64,000 nt of DNA. Source: Xylocopa sonorina (taxonomy: Eukaryota > Arthropoda > Insecta > Hymenoptera > Apidae). The notes below the pieces were generated by a model, which was not told the origin of the DNA, searched no databases, and saw nothing but the letters and a program-made list of their open reading frames with translations. The stretch lies in contig NC_135197.1 of assembly GCF_050948175.1 (NCBI RefSeq), positions 7,892,501 through 7,956,500 of the forward strand, written 5' to 3'. A program made the translations under genes and the position numbers. Every line of letters begins with the position of its first letter. Position 1 is the stretch's first letter. This document shows, piece after piece, positions 12,293 through 26,100 of the stretch.

Positions 12293-13091
12293 ATGCGGAC
12301 GTCCTCCTCCTCGTCTCCGAGGAAGAGGAAGAGGAAAGACCTCTCGCCTCTCGACCCTATCGAAGCCATCGAAGGGCTGTCTACTCTGGACAATAGTTGC
12401 CGGTCGTTTATCTTCGACGATGAGTGTGTCGACGCTGTCCTGCATTGTGATCCGGTGTACCAGCGGTGCCTTTGCCGGTGCTCGGAAACTGCTGCCGATT
12501 ACAGGAAGCACGGGCAGTCTGTCAGGCTCGAGGATCGTTCTTCGCGCGACAAAGCCCTCGAGGACGAGGCGGAACCGTGGCGCGTCTACGACGGTGACGA
12601 GGACCACGATCACGAGTCGTGGAGGGACGGAGAGACGCGGACGCGTTGCGAGAACAGGGCTGACAAGTCGAAGAAGTGTTTGGCGACGATCGTCGTGTTC
12701 CTCGGGCTGTTGTGCGGACATTGGTGCTCCGGCGGGGCGGAGGCGCTTGCTGGTAGCCAGAAGTATAGCACGAGAACGGTCAGGACCCGGTACGGGACGT
12801 TGCGCGGCGTCGAGGCCAGATCGTCGACTTCCGTCGAGACTTATTACGGCGTGCCCTACGCCACGCCGCCGATTGGCGCGTTGCGTTACATGCCACCGGT
12901 CACGCCGACGCCGTGGCGCGGCACCAAGCTGGCGGACACCATGCCGCCTGCCTGCCCCCAGAATCCACCAAGACCGGACTCGAGCCTGCCGCGATCGAAA
13001 CGCGCCTACCTCGAGAGGCTAGCCCCGATGCTGGCCAACCAGAGCGAAGACTGCCTATACTTGAACCTCTACGTGCCCAAACCTCCACACG
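12293..13091 (+). CDS. Nlg: Neuroligin coding exon 1 (residues 1-266 plus one base)
   Basis: Encodes the N-terminus, the hydrophobic segment CLATIVVFLGLLCGHWC (129-145), and the start of the esterase-like fold: RTRYGTLRG, YYGVPYATPPIGALRYMPP, PACP and ANQSEDCLYLNLYVPKPPH. The donor is GTGAGT at 13092, leaving phase 1. The ORF reads on past the donor, but the residues after position 266 lose all family likeness. Residues 1-128 are rich in Arg/Lys, Asp/Glu and Cys, and precede what would normally be the signal peptide. No other in-frame Met occurs before residue 200, so the start rests on this ATG unless splicing upstream differs. Confidence 0.92.
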
Positions 13092-16000
13092 GTGAGTCGA
13101 ACGCGGATATTCTCGTATCTCCCCACTTTTACGAACAAACGCCGTGGGATCGTTATTTTTGCTCGTCGAAATGTACCAGCGATGTTTTTCGAAGAGAAAC
13201 GCGTATCTACGCGTATAAAACGGTCTGTCGCACAGCGACGTTGGGGGTGGAGGGCTCGATCGAGGATATAGGGTGGATCTAGATAAAACGTTTTGCACGG
13301 TAGACAAAAAAGGGAGTAGGTTGTCGATTAACGGGCGCAGCGTTCTATAGCAAGGTCTTGGGGGTGCCGATTACCGAGCTCTGGATACCCGTGTTGTCTC
13401 GGCGTTGCTTCTTTTTTTTTTCTTCTCCCTCTCTCTCTCTCTCTGTTCCTGTTTCGTCGTCGTTCTTTTTTCCCTCCCTCTTTCCTACGCTCCGATTTCG
13501 TCGGATTTCGAGGGGAGACGCGCGGGGGTTGCGCGTCGGAGGACGTAGGATGGGTGGTGGAAGGAAGGCGGAAGAAGAAAAGAGAGGAGCAGGTCTACGA
13601 CAAAAGAACGGCATCGATCGGTCCGTCGCGACGCTTTTCTGATTGCGAGCCAAGCGAAACGAGGAGGCGACGCGAAAATCCAGACTACCTTATTCGCCGT
13701 TAGCCTCGAAGTTGGTCTTTAAACGACTCGGGAAAGGTGTCTCCTCGCGATAGAGAATTTTTTTCCTTTTTTTTTTTTATATCTGCGAAACTGTTTAGGT
13801 TTTTAAAACTTTGTATAACGACGGATCCGAGCGTTAAGCGTTAAGCTGGATGGGAGAGGTTTACTTAACCAATGTTGAATTTCTCAACTTCATCTACCTC
13901 TTTCTCTCTCCCTCTCTCGATACATTGAAGAATTTTTTTTAGAAAAGGTATATTAAATATTCGCAGGAATTATCTCTATAATAACCTCTGATAAAAGTGT
14001 ATATACTTGACAAATTCACCGTTGGATAAGATAAAGTGCACCTTTTAAACTTCCCTCGAACGATTACCCGTTGGTTCTCGCACGTACTTATGGTGGGTTG
14101 TGTAATTCTTCCGTAATACCGATTTAATAAAATCGATTGTCAACGCGAGAAAAATATAACTATTATCTATTATAAGCGGGAATATTTTTATCGTCGTTAG
14201 AGAAGAGAAAGTTGTTGCACGCGGGTAGATAAGCGCAAGTCGGTTCGTGTTAGCGTCACATCCAATAATAATAGCTGGGTACGGCGTTAAATGGAGAGGT
14301 GAGCTCGCAAGCGCGATTAGGTTGCTTTGGTAAATACGATAGGTGAACGGATGAACGTGACGGGCTCGTTTCATTTTATTTCTGAAATTTTTATGCAGTT
14401 AAACTGATCTATTAATCTAACCTGTCGTATAACGCGTGCACTCGCGATCGAACGAGAGTTACTTGGGAGTTTCCGTCATTTCTGAAGTTCAAGTATGTGT
14501 GGAGGATTCAAAGGAATGAAAATTAAACATCGCAATTAATTGTGGCTATTTTTTACATTGGTATAGAGAGAAATTCACGAAATAGAAGAGTTTCACAATC
14601 GTATAGAGAGGAAACTAGAAATGCACGTCGCGTCTGACCATCGATACGTTATACTACTTGCGATCCCTCCAGCAACGAGCAGTAAAGGTCGCGTTAAAAC
14701 GGATGAACGGCGAACTGCTTTCCAATGATCGCCACGACTTCAATTCATAGCTCCAGATATTAACAAACGCTTTTGTTTATCGCGTGCCGTTCATTTCGCC
14801 CTGAATTTATTCGCGACGATCGCCCGCGAGCTTTATCGCGCGCGCGCAATTTTTCCAGCATGACAGATGCGATTTAGCCCAGTGATTTAGGTTCGATCCC
14901 GTCGAAAAGAGGGTCATGCATATAAATCCGTATTTTATTAGTTGTTCGAAAATCGAAACAGCGCGTTGTTCGCGCGAAATGAAATTGGCTGGGATCCAAT
15001 ATTTGGCTCTTCGGGAGCGATGAAAAGAAACGCGGCCGTGCAAGAACGAAAATAATGCATATTTCATGAGTTTCGGGAAAAATCCAAATAACGTATCATC
15101 GGCGAGACCATCGAACTAAGAGGTCGGGGTGATGAAGTTCCGGTCAGGGGAATTCATTCGCCGGACTCGCGAGCTGGTAAATTCACCGTTGTCATTCGCA
15201 CCAGTCGAGCTGCAATTTAAGAGTCGCGCGATTCGCTGATCTCGATGCTACTTTTTCATCCCCCAGTTTTATCTTTCGATAATTTATTAAACATTAAATT
15301 TCGCATTCAAGATTCGCACCTCTTCTTTCAACAATCGCGTCGCGTTTGGTATCATTTAAATGGAAAGCAGACATCAATCGTTTTTATTTCCGTCGCTATT
15401 CAAAAAAACGATCGCGCTCTTGGAATACGGATATCGAAGATGTTACGTAAGTAATATCGTGGCTGTAACTCGGTAGAATTTATCAAACTCGCAATTAATG
15501 GATCTTTTAATATTCTGTCGGGCGCAGAAGGAATTGGTGCATAAAATAAAGCTCGGAGAGCTGCATCGCGCGAGGCTGGGAGGACGTTAAAAATTGCATC
15601 AAAGATGAGAAAGATTTACGTTACGCTTATAACGATTTTCCGTTAGATGTAACACTACGAGGATTAAGGATAACGACGGCGCGCGTTTTTGTTTTTCTCT
15701 CTTTATCGGTTCTTTGCCCCGTTTCTTTGTGAAGCGGAGGGATTTATTTGCAAAAATTATTTGCCAGCCGAGATTTTATTAACGCATCGTTGCGCCGCAG
15801 CAGTAAAACAAGCATCGGGAGCTACGCAACGGTTCGTTCCCCGGTCTGGAATTAAAAGATAAAATTTAATGCTTCGATTCATTTTTCATAAGTCGAACAC
15901 CGCTGGTACCTCGTCATGGTGATAGGACACCCGTGAAAATTGTTGAAACGTACCTTACTCTATCGATAGACACATCTGAAGCGCGTTGCTTTGGTTTTGC

Positions 16001-19000
16001 TGCGGATGAAAGAGTGAAAGAAAGAAAAAAGATGGAATAACGTTTCGTCCTGGGCCTGCTAGTGGACTTATCAGTGCGTCCACTCCAGTAGCAGTCCCTG
16101 TCTTAGACGCTGGTATATTAGAAACAAGTCAGAAGTCGCATATATTGGAACGAATAAGTAATTGCACACTTTCGAGGAACTGTAAACGATGATGTCCCTC
16201 TAGTGACGAGTGCCACGCATCACGCCACGCATGTAAAAAAATGTCCATTAGCTACATCTTTTACCAATCAAAAGAGTCCCTCGAAGCAGCCCACATATCC
16301 GCAAAACGTTCACAAATTCCTACAAGCAACGATATCATAGCTCTCGAGCGAACGAGCCGAAAACGTCGTTGGTCGAAACCATCATGTCACCGTTAACAAG
16401 GATCGTAGCCGGTCGGAATTCGCTTACACAAAGTAGATAAACGTGGAGTACGCTTTATCCTGGGTAGATTCTGCTCCGCGAGGCGAGACGGACTTTTTCC
16501 AGGCGATATTCCAGCCTGGTCGTCTTAGCCGCGCATGGTTGCGCGTCGCGTTCCTCGAAAACGGGTGCCGTTCTGCGTGCCCCGGGTCGTCTGCACGTAA
16601 GAAGCTTTACCCGCCGTCCCTGCGTTCCGTTCTCCACCCTTCCGATATAGCCACGGGGAGAACCAGTGAACCGTGCGCGGAAAAAGAGGGAGGCTGCCAG
16701 AGGGGTTCTCCTACGGGAAGAACGAGACGGTGGTGGTGGTATTTCGGTGGCTATACTTCCGCCACTGGAACGGTCTCCTTCCCCTCTCCCACGCCTTCTA
16801 CCAGCATTCGAGAGCGGTCCAGACGGGGTATTTAAATGAGATTCCCCGGGCGAAACGTGTTTGACTTAACGCCCGCTCGCAGATCCTTTTTCTTGGCCGA
16901 GCGAACCGTGACGCTGTTGGAAATGGGTTTACGGCCGCAATTTAATGACGACAATTAACGACGCTCGAGGCGGGACACGTGGATCGCGAGATTCCCAGGG
17001 CACGTCGCGTGCTTTTTCCTTCCCACGGCTGTAATTATATTGTAATTACGGGGAGGAATCGCGGTTTCGACTACGAAGGAAGCTCGAATGCAACCTTCTT
17101 TCGCTTTATTGCCGATGGGCTGTTCGCCTCCGTCGAGCGGGGATCCTTTTGGCAAACGGTCGTTAAGGGTAGCGTCCGGGATGTCGCAGTAAGTATCGGG
17201 TTTTAGGTGGATGCTACGTCTTTATTTGCCAGTCGTAAGGTGTGCATAATGGGGTCGTAGAATTTGGATGTCGGAAGGTCTTTGTTCCGTTCGACGGAAC
17301 AATACGCGGGGTCCTCGTTAGCAAGTTTATGGTACGTTCGTGAAGAAAAGCTGTCTTTCGGATTGGGACGTTTGCGTCTCGTCGCTCGTAACGGTTAACG
17401 TGTTTTTCCTTCTTTTTTTTTGTTGTTGTTTTACAACGGAGTACTTGGACATTTTTTCCCCTTTGCGCGTTTCTAATAGCCGTGGACGTGTCGTAGAATT
17501 CGTGGCGCGAATAAGGATTGGTCGAGACGAGAGATCGACCCGAAGGAAATTCCATTTCGCGTGTCGTCGTATTGTAGAATTTTGACAGGATGAATTATTT
17601 GGCGTACTGCGTACACGTGCACAGGCTCAGTCTTGACGCGGTCGTCTAATTAGAACTGGCTGTATCTACCGCGCGTTGTCCAATTGCGAGTAGCTGTATC
17701 TACCGCCATCGCTTCTCATTGGGCGGCTGGCGTTGCTGCGAGCATTAGCTTCTTGCATTAGCGGGACCAGCGGACCGGATGATGAATTTCCTACGTTATT
17801 CCATCGCTGAGTATCAGTCGGTGAAATAAACGTGCTTACATCAATAGGACGATTCATCGACGACGCGATGATGATAATCTGATGGAGGCGCGCGCGCACA
17901 ATCGACACGGTCGAACGCATTACCGCTAATATTTGGGATTACGTAATTTTCCGTGTCCGCGCGACGTGTTAATCGTTTTAACGGATAACGTATTCAATTT
18001 TCCACGAAAATTAGTGTCACTCGCGACGCGCTCGTTTTACCCGCCTCGTTTTAACGCGAGGCTGAGGAGGAATATAAATAAATAGAAATTTCATTGGCAC
18101 GGGATCTCGTCTCCCGTTGAAACTTTGACGCGATAATGAAGTATCGCCAATTAAAAAGTTTCCACGATCCAGTAACTGCGTTCAAGCTCGCGAGCACGTA
18201 CTTCGCCTCGAAATGTTAGTCACAGTCTTGCGGATTAATTTTCTGTTCACCGTTCCTTCTCAACGTCGTTTCGACGGTCGTGGCATTGCATAACCCACAC
18301 GATACTTCTCCTCGCGTTTCTACAGTCGCGAAACTTTTTTCGCTGCAGGGGATCGCGCAAAAGTAGCATCGCAAATAGTAGCTGTTGTTCCTTTTGAATA
18401 ATTTCCGTTCCGTAAGTTCCTGAAGATATTATTCCACATTTCCGCGCGTTTGCACAAGACAACTCCCTTAAATATTGACGTAGCCCGTTTTCAGGTAGCC
18501 GTGCGATGCGCACGTTCGCGCATACTCGCGATACGAGTGATATTTTGTCCGCGGTTACCCGAAATCTTTCGCCCCTTTGCGAGGAGGATTGTTCGCGCTC
18601 CGCGAGGCGGAAAAGCGGGACGAAAATACGAGAGGGTTGGAGATGGGTCTGAGAGGCTCGGTAATTTCGAACAGCACCCGCTGATGCGTTCTAATTGAAC
18701 GTTCTGATTAAATCATCCTGGTAGATTCGGATCACGGCTCGTGTTCCTCGGGATTAGACAAAGGGGCGCTTCGTAAGTCACAGTGTCAGTGTCGAAGCGT
18801 CGTTAATTTATCGTCGTCCCACCAGCGCGATTGTGCTCGACGTTAATGTTAATCTATTCATTGCTGCGTGATTAGTGGCTCGATCCTTTTGTTTGCTGTC
18901 GAGTAATACGATAACGATGCGTATCGTTTCGCGTTCTTTCGTTCGAGAAAGTTCAATTTCTTAGAAACGAACGAATATTCGCAGTCTATTGGTACCATAT

Positions 19001-22000
19001 TCAGTTAAGGGGACGTAAAATGCGTTTCCTAAGAGTACGAGGCTAGTTTACGCGAATAGAACGTCGATAAAGGTTATTGCATCGTCGACTGTCCATCGAG
19101 GGTTTTTACAGCTCTACTTTCAGTTAGCTGCGTTCGTGTAACAACCGTGTAAATTTGTAAATTGCGACCATCATTTGCCTCGTGAATGACCGGTTTAGAA
19201 TGATACCTCGAAACTGTAATCTTTTATCGCGTGTGTAAAGATACGTGCGATACATCGCGTCTGTTACAGCTATGTCTGACCTCTTCGTCTTCCTTCCACT
19301 GACGCCGTTCTCCACACAAGTTTCCCGTGATGAAAATCATATTATTGAATTATGGGTAATAATAAATGAAAACAGTCCAATGTTCTTTATAGTCTATAAC
19401 TTTATTTGTAAAGCTTGAATGAAACGTTAGCACGTTCTCACTTTGAAGACTCTGCTAATTGTGAGGACTTCGCATAGGAAATTTGGGGTCCTCCCTCTCA
19501 AAGAAATTGACGACGCATTGTCTGCACGTGTTTTCCTATCATTAAGAACTATTTAGAGTCGATAGAACTATTTCACAGTTTATATACTGGATTCCATTTC
19601 CTAACACAAGATTCATTTTTGTTTCTCAGTTGACATATAATTCAACACACATCGTAGACGCGTATCGCATTGAATTTTTCCCTGTCTCGTTGACAGAAGT
19701 TTGTTCGTACACTCGAGTACCGGAGCAACGTAACGACAATCGCGATAATTATTATAAAAGATCGCCTGGTTTAGCGCGGCTAATCCTTCGGGCGTCATTT
19801 GGTATCACGAAGCGTACAGCAGTTCCAGTTTCGAAGTTGCTGGCGAAGTTTCGGTCATTGGAGGATTAAGTTTTCCCGCCCCCCCACGGATTATTATGGC
19901 TTCGTCGAGCGGCTTCGCGTTTCGCCCGGATACGAATATTTGTTGCTGGAAAACGTAATTGGCGCAATTGCCGCTGGAGAACTTCTGAATCGCGACATCC
20001 GGCCGCGCAAACTCTAAATAAGGATGTTCTCGATCGAAAGCGATGCGATTTGTACAAATTCACGCGTCTACTTCCGGTAGAAGTTGCGTTACATCAATTT
20101 TTTGTTAAAAGATAAAGTGACGAAACTTCACCGCGCTATGCAGCCTCCATATAAACGCGTTGTTAATTGAAACTGTGGGGTTTGGCATGTCAAAGGATCA
20201 ATAGGGGTTGGAAAATTTTGCGCGAGTAGAACAATCGAACAGCGGAGCGTTCAATACAGTCTGGTGGTCGAAATCACGGTTAACAAACCCCCATTTGCCA
20301 CGGGACGAATTAATCGGTAGAAAAGTTGCACACAGGTAGTTCGCGTGTTGTTAATTGAATAACGTATCGAAATAATTAAGCTGGCTCTATTTTAATCAAA
20401 CGCTCGCATGGCAGCTAATTATCTGGAATAGTATCGATTTTTCATGAAAGACCATATTATTCTATTCACAGTGCAACAGAGGACATTTCGAAAATTCGAA
20501 CATCGCTACTTTTATGTTAATTTTAGCGAAACACACGAGCGTCAACAGACTCTTTCAAAGGTTACCAATGTAACTGTGTTAAAGAACCAAACGAAGAGCC
20601 GTTTTTGCGTGGACTCGTTCGCAGGGGGTTGCCCTCATCCCACCCCCACGTTGTGGTTCACGATTTCGCCGCTCGTTAAGGTCGAAAGTGTCAATTCCCT
20701 CGGTCCTATTTTCCCCTCGTCCGATATCCCGTTCGTTCGTGGTGTCGCGACCGTTAAACCTGAATGGCTGGAATTGAAAGGGTTAATTCAGTGTTATGAT
20801 TCATGAAATCAGTCCGCCATGAACGGCGCGCTCGCATTCGAGACGGCAGCGCCGCGCTGGCAGGAGATAATGTCGGATTCTGGAAGGTACTCCCCGTAGT
20901 AAGGCCACATAATAGATCGCATTGAAAGCCGCGCGGGTGGTAAGCTGTAGCTACAGCGTTAACAGCTTTCACGGTGCGCCCGTCATTTCCTGCCGGTACA
21001 AATTTTCTCGTCTAATAGAGCTCAAAGCTTGGGATTGTCCGCGTTGTTCTATGAATAGAAATAAGAGATACGCGTCGAAGAAAGCGCTCGGTTGTTAACT
21101 GACAATGCGAGTCTCGGATCGTTCTTTATTTCTTGTCTTTCTCTTCGGCTGTTCAGATCGTTTCCGTGTGTACGACGATCCCAAACTTTTGGCCACTGGT
21201 ATACACGCAGACCTGTTATTTCTAGCGTTGCCATGGCTGAGGGGAGCAACAATTAATTTCGCGTACAATCGATACACTTTGCATGGAGAGTGAAAAATTA
21301 CTCGATCCATCACACGCGAGTTACAACTCATTTTTTTTAACGCGTTACTCTTTTTTACAAAATTTCTCGCGTACGCGTTTCTCTCACGATATACAGAAAG
21401 GTTCGCACGTTTTGTTATTCGCTGCTTTTCTTGGGACATTAAGCAGCTACGTTTATTAATCTTCCGGAGAGGCGGACGTGTAGCCACGCGTAGTCGTTCC
21501 ATTCGAAGCGTTTTAAAGGATCGCCCGTTGTCAGCGCGATGGTTTAAAGCGTTTCAGCCTGGCCGAATGGACAGCGTATTTTGCGGAGGTCCGGTTAAAG
21601 AGGCTGGCGTTATCGCGTCGAGCTGGCCCGAGAACGGCTAATTAAAAGTGATAACACTTTGTAGCGCAGCTTCGTGCTCGAAACATAACGCCTTTTTTTT
21701 TTGCTTCTCACCACCGAGGAATTAACTCGAGTGGAGACGCGAGCGTTAAAGCGAAGCCTGAACGCGCTTTACGTGACGCGGGGAAAACCGCGCGGACGTC
21801 TAGAAATTTGGTAAATTAAGGGAGTCGCCGTTGTGACGTTTAATGCCTGAATTAGAGATGGGGACAAATGACAGAGGTGGCGAGACACCTGCTAAAAACG
21901 GTCCAAAACGTGACTTGGTTCACGAAAACACCGTCTGTAATTGTATAAAACACACTGGTAATTATAGTTCTCCAGTTGGTGCGTTTCGAATATGCGAATT

Positions 22001-23125
22001 TTTAACCAGACGATGCAAACACTGCGTCTCGGTTGAAAGTATCTGGTTTTAATTACCCTTTTGCAAGTTGGTTTCCACGAGCGAGTATGGCTCGATCGTA
22101 ACAGTTGGTCGGTTTGTTAACTGGCGTAAAATCGCGGATCGTAATGGTAGTAATTTTAAGGATAAAAGGAGTTGCGCGTAATCGACAAGTTGTAGTTGGC
22201 GCACGGAGGGCAAGGTAACCTCTCGTCGAAACAGTTTTCCCGCAAGAGAAATGTTCAACTCGCCCCCGTTGCTCTTTGGTAGCGGGGGCAAACTTTTCCG
22301 AAACTCTTAATCCAATTTCTGCCTCGAGATTTCACTGGCGCGTAACGCGAAATACAGAGAAACACCGTCCGCGCTGGCTTTTATCCTCCCTTGAAGTTCG
22401 ATCATTTCACCCCGGCTGCGCTGCGCTCGTTATCCGCGAATTACTAAATTTCATCCGGTTGTAACTTCCGCCGATATCCGCTGAGAAGTCGAACACGAGC
22501 GGGAACGTAGTTAGCCTAATAATAAAAGATCTGTCAGATCGAAATGATCCATTAGGAACTTCACGTGAACTTTTTTCTTCGCTCGCGGTTATTATTATCC
22601 GTATCTTCTCTATTTTATTTCCACCCTCCTTTCGAGGGAGGACTTTTCAGAGTCCTCCTCCCGAGTTACCATCTCTTTCGCGAACTCTGGCGATATTAAT
22701 TGCTGTTAAGAAGAGAAATTCGATCGGAGAGCATCTCGTGCTAGACAATTACTAAATAACGCGGAATAATCCGATATTCCTCCTTGGTAACGGAATTCGA
22801 TTTGCCAACTTGAACTGAAACTTATAAATAATTAAACGACAAGCTAAACAGCACGACGGGTTCAGAACGTTTCATTTCTCTGCTCGAAAAAAAGTGGCAT
22901 CCAAGAGGGACCGGGATCAAAGGAGACTCGAATGCTTTTAGCATTAAGTAAGGTACAAAACTTGTGTACACCTTCGTTTGAGTTCGCAGGAGGGTACCAT
23001 TTCCTGGATTTGTCTACCGCAAATACGCGTGTCAAATTCGCCAGTGTAAAATTCTCGTCTCGCGAACTTCGCTGGCGGTTAACGACTCGCGTTATTCGAC
23101 TATACTTCCCCTTTTATACCTCTTC

Positions 23126-23175
<50 letters not shown>

Positions 23176-26100
23176 CCACACCCCCTTTTACCCCGCGCCA
23201 TCCTTCATATACCACGCTGCGTGTAATTTCTCCGCGACAATGCATGCACGTATCCTCTTGTACGCGGGAATATCGCCCCGCGACATCAAAGGGAAACGGG
23301 CAGGGGAAAAAAGAATGAAAGCGGATGAGAGGTCGGGCTTATCTGGGAACCGGCGAAAATTGCTGCCCTCCTCTCTCCATTTATAACGGGAGAATTGAAC
23401 GTCACCCGGCAAGAATGCCCGGGGTCACGGACGTGAAAAAGGGCACGCTGAACAGGAGTGATAAGAAGAGGAAGCTGCGGAGGCGGAAGCGGGACGCACA
23501 CCCTCGCGCACCCCTGGACCGAGTAAACACGCACACGCGCGGCTGTTACGTTCGTGGTCGCGTTGCTTCTTCAATTCCGTAGTGCATTGCAGACGATTAT
23601 TCGATTAACGAGAGAGAACCTGCAAGCACCGCGGGAGTGAGGTGGCCTCGCGTCTGATCGACGATTGCTACGACCCCCATCGATGGATCACGGACGCTGC
23701 CTCGAAGAGGAGGACATCCGGGGAAGAGGAGACGCTGGTAGCGATTTAAGGGTAGCCGTGCCTCTTTCGAGCGAATGTACGATCGCAAGTCGTTGGATAC
23801 TTATTATGGAATTTATTGTACGGGAGAATCGAATTGTTTATTCATTTTTGGTGAGACGTTTTTTGTTTCAAGTTATTCAAGTATCCAGTGACTTAAGGAT
23901 AGGGTGCAAGATTGATTGATTAAGGTTTTAGAGAAGTAAGTGTTATGGTATTGTATCGGGCGTTTCGAAGATATTTTTTAACAATCTATGTGTAAAATAA
24001 AAGTTTAGGTATAGTTTCGTAGAGCCTAAGAGACTTGTCTAGAATATTCCTCGTAGAACTAGATTAGACATCGCCGTGTAACTAGTCGAAATAAAGTGAC
24101 GTTGCATACTTGGTCAAAGGAATTTCCACAAACTGATTTCACAGACTATTTATACTTTGTAAACCGTCAGGTTACGCTAGATTGATAAAACTTCGGTTAC
24201 ATCGTAGCTGTAACGCCAGAAAAATTTAATGAGCGTGTGATGCAGTTACCATTACATCCCCCTCGGTATTTTTAGTCGAAGGATCTATAAATTGCGTCAT
24301 ACCGAGCGGAATCATCGGCTCGTAGCAATTTCGCCTCGTTCAGGCGATATTATCGAAGAATGGATTCAAATGAACGTATCGCGAATTCTGATCACCAAGA
24401 TCTCAAGAAAGTAATCGCAGGGAAAGCGGAGAGGAGTGGAATTTTCTATTTCACGGAAGTAATCGATTATCCCCATTTCCATCGGTGTATTTTCTGAAAA
24501 TTGATTCATTTCGCGCGGAGCGCAGCTGAGTAAAAATCGAACGAAAAGGGTCAGAGGGTTGGAAGGATTAATTCTTCGCGGAAACCATCCTCGTTCCCCT
24601 TTTCTCGCTCTCCCCTGTTTTCCATTCTCCACCCTTAGCCTCGTTTTGCATAATACCGTGAAATGTAATTAAGGCAGACCAAGTAGATCCACGTCTCCTC
24701 TGAACCCGTTCCTATGGGATATTTTAAATTCGAGCCACGTCCCTCTGTCTGGTAACGATTCAAGATCCCTCGTTAAGTTCTCAGGACGATTGGAAGTCCT
24801 CCCCCTCCGAGGGCGAGTGTTGTTCACTTGACGAATGTTAATCGTCCACCGTTCGATCTTCTCTTTTTCTTCTGATTTCGTGGAGTCGAATACCTGAACA
24901 GATTAAATGCAAATGCGATTCTATTCAAATTCGTCCTCGTACCTTCTCTCCTCTAAACAAATTTTATCCTCCACTGTGCTTTCGAGATTACTCCTTTCCA
25001 GTCAGTTCTTCCAACCAAAAAAATTAAAAAAAAAGGCACTGTTAGTAAACATATTTCATATAAATCAAGATAACACGCTTCTCTATTCGCGAAGAGAGTA
25101 ATTTGCGATCGAACCTTCCAAGAAGAAGGATCAGGCGGTTCAGAATGCGAGTGGTAGGACACGAAGTAACGGATCACTCGTACATTTCTCACGAATGCGA
25201 CCCGCAGGACCACCTCGAAAGGGACACGACACGAAGATAGTGGTCGCGGTCTTGTCAGCTATCTGTCCGCCTTGGCAGTGATAGCACTGTGTCAGAACTT
25301 GCAACAGGTGTTTCGTCTCCTCTGGCATCGCTTGCACACGCCACGGTTACGGCTCGTTCGCGGACGATTATGCGATTTCGTGAATCGCGAACGTGACGAT
25401 GGGCCCCCGGGGAAAATAACTTGCCCCGCCGTGTAATAATGCAACGGCAACCCTTTGGGGCGATTCCGTTCGCCACTTCGCCTCGTGGCCAATCGAGCGT
25501 CGCGGAGGGTTCGATTTTCCTGCGCCAAAGTGAAAATACTTTCGTCTCTGCATCGCGAAATGCGTGTCAATGGCACGACGAAGAGGAGAGGACCACGAAA
25601 TGCCAGTGTTGTTGATAATAAATACGCAACTGATCTCAGGAGTCGAGTTTCGTTCGTCTCGATCGATTTTTCCGATGTATCGAAGCGGAGTTCATAGAAA
25701 CGTTGCAGGGTTGTTGGTAGTTGTATCGATGCTGGTCCCGCGACTTTTTTTGCGCCATTTAGTTCGACATCGTCGTATCGATTTGCGACTTCCGGAAAAG
25801 TTTGGAGCCCACTCACGGGCTACGAGTTTCGGATATAAAAACTTCAATCGGCTGGAGCTTTTAAAGTAGTTGTAAGTTTTTCGAGACTGATCGGTGTGCT
25901 ATGGAGTTCGCGAAAGATTGACCGAGGTTCTCGAAGTTTGTTGAAACACCAAGAAGAGAGCATATACGCGTTCATGTATGTACATCTGTGGAGAATATTA
26001 TTTTCATAATTTCATAATTCGTCGACGATTCGTGTCCACGCGTCGGCTCGCGATTCTCTTCTTGCAAGATTGACCGAGGATTTCGAAGTTTGTTGAAACA

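Noticed and set aside
11999..12721. 240-codon minus-strand ORF over the neuroligin start exon
   Set aside because: It is the antisense shadow of the GAA tract (poly-Leu) and of the coding exon.
14876..14910. GGTTCGATCCC, like a tRNA T-loop
   Set aside because: No acceptor stem, D-arm or anticodon arm could be placed around it.
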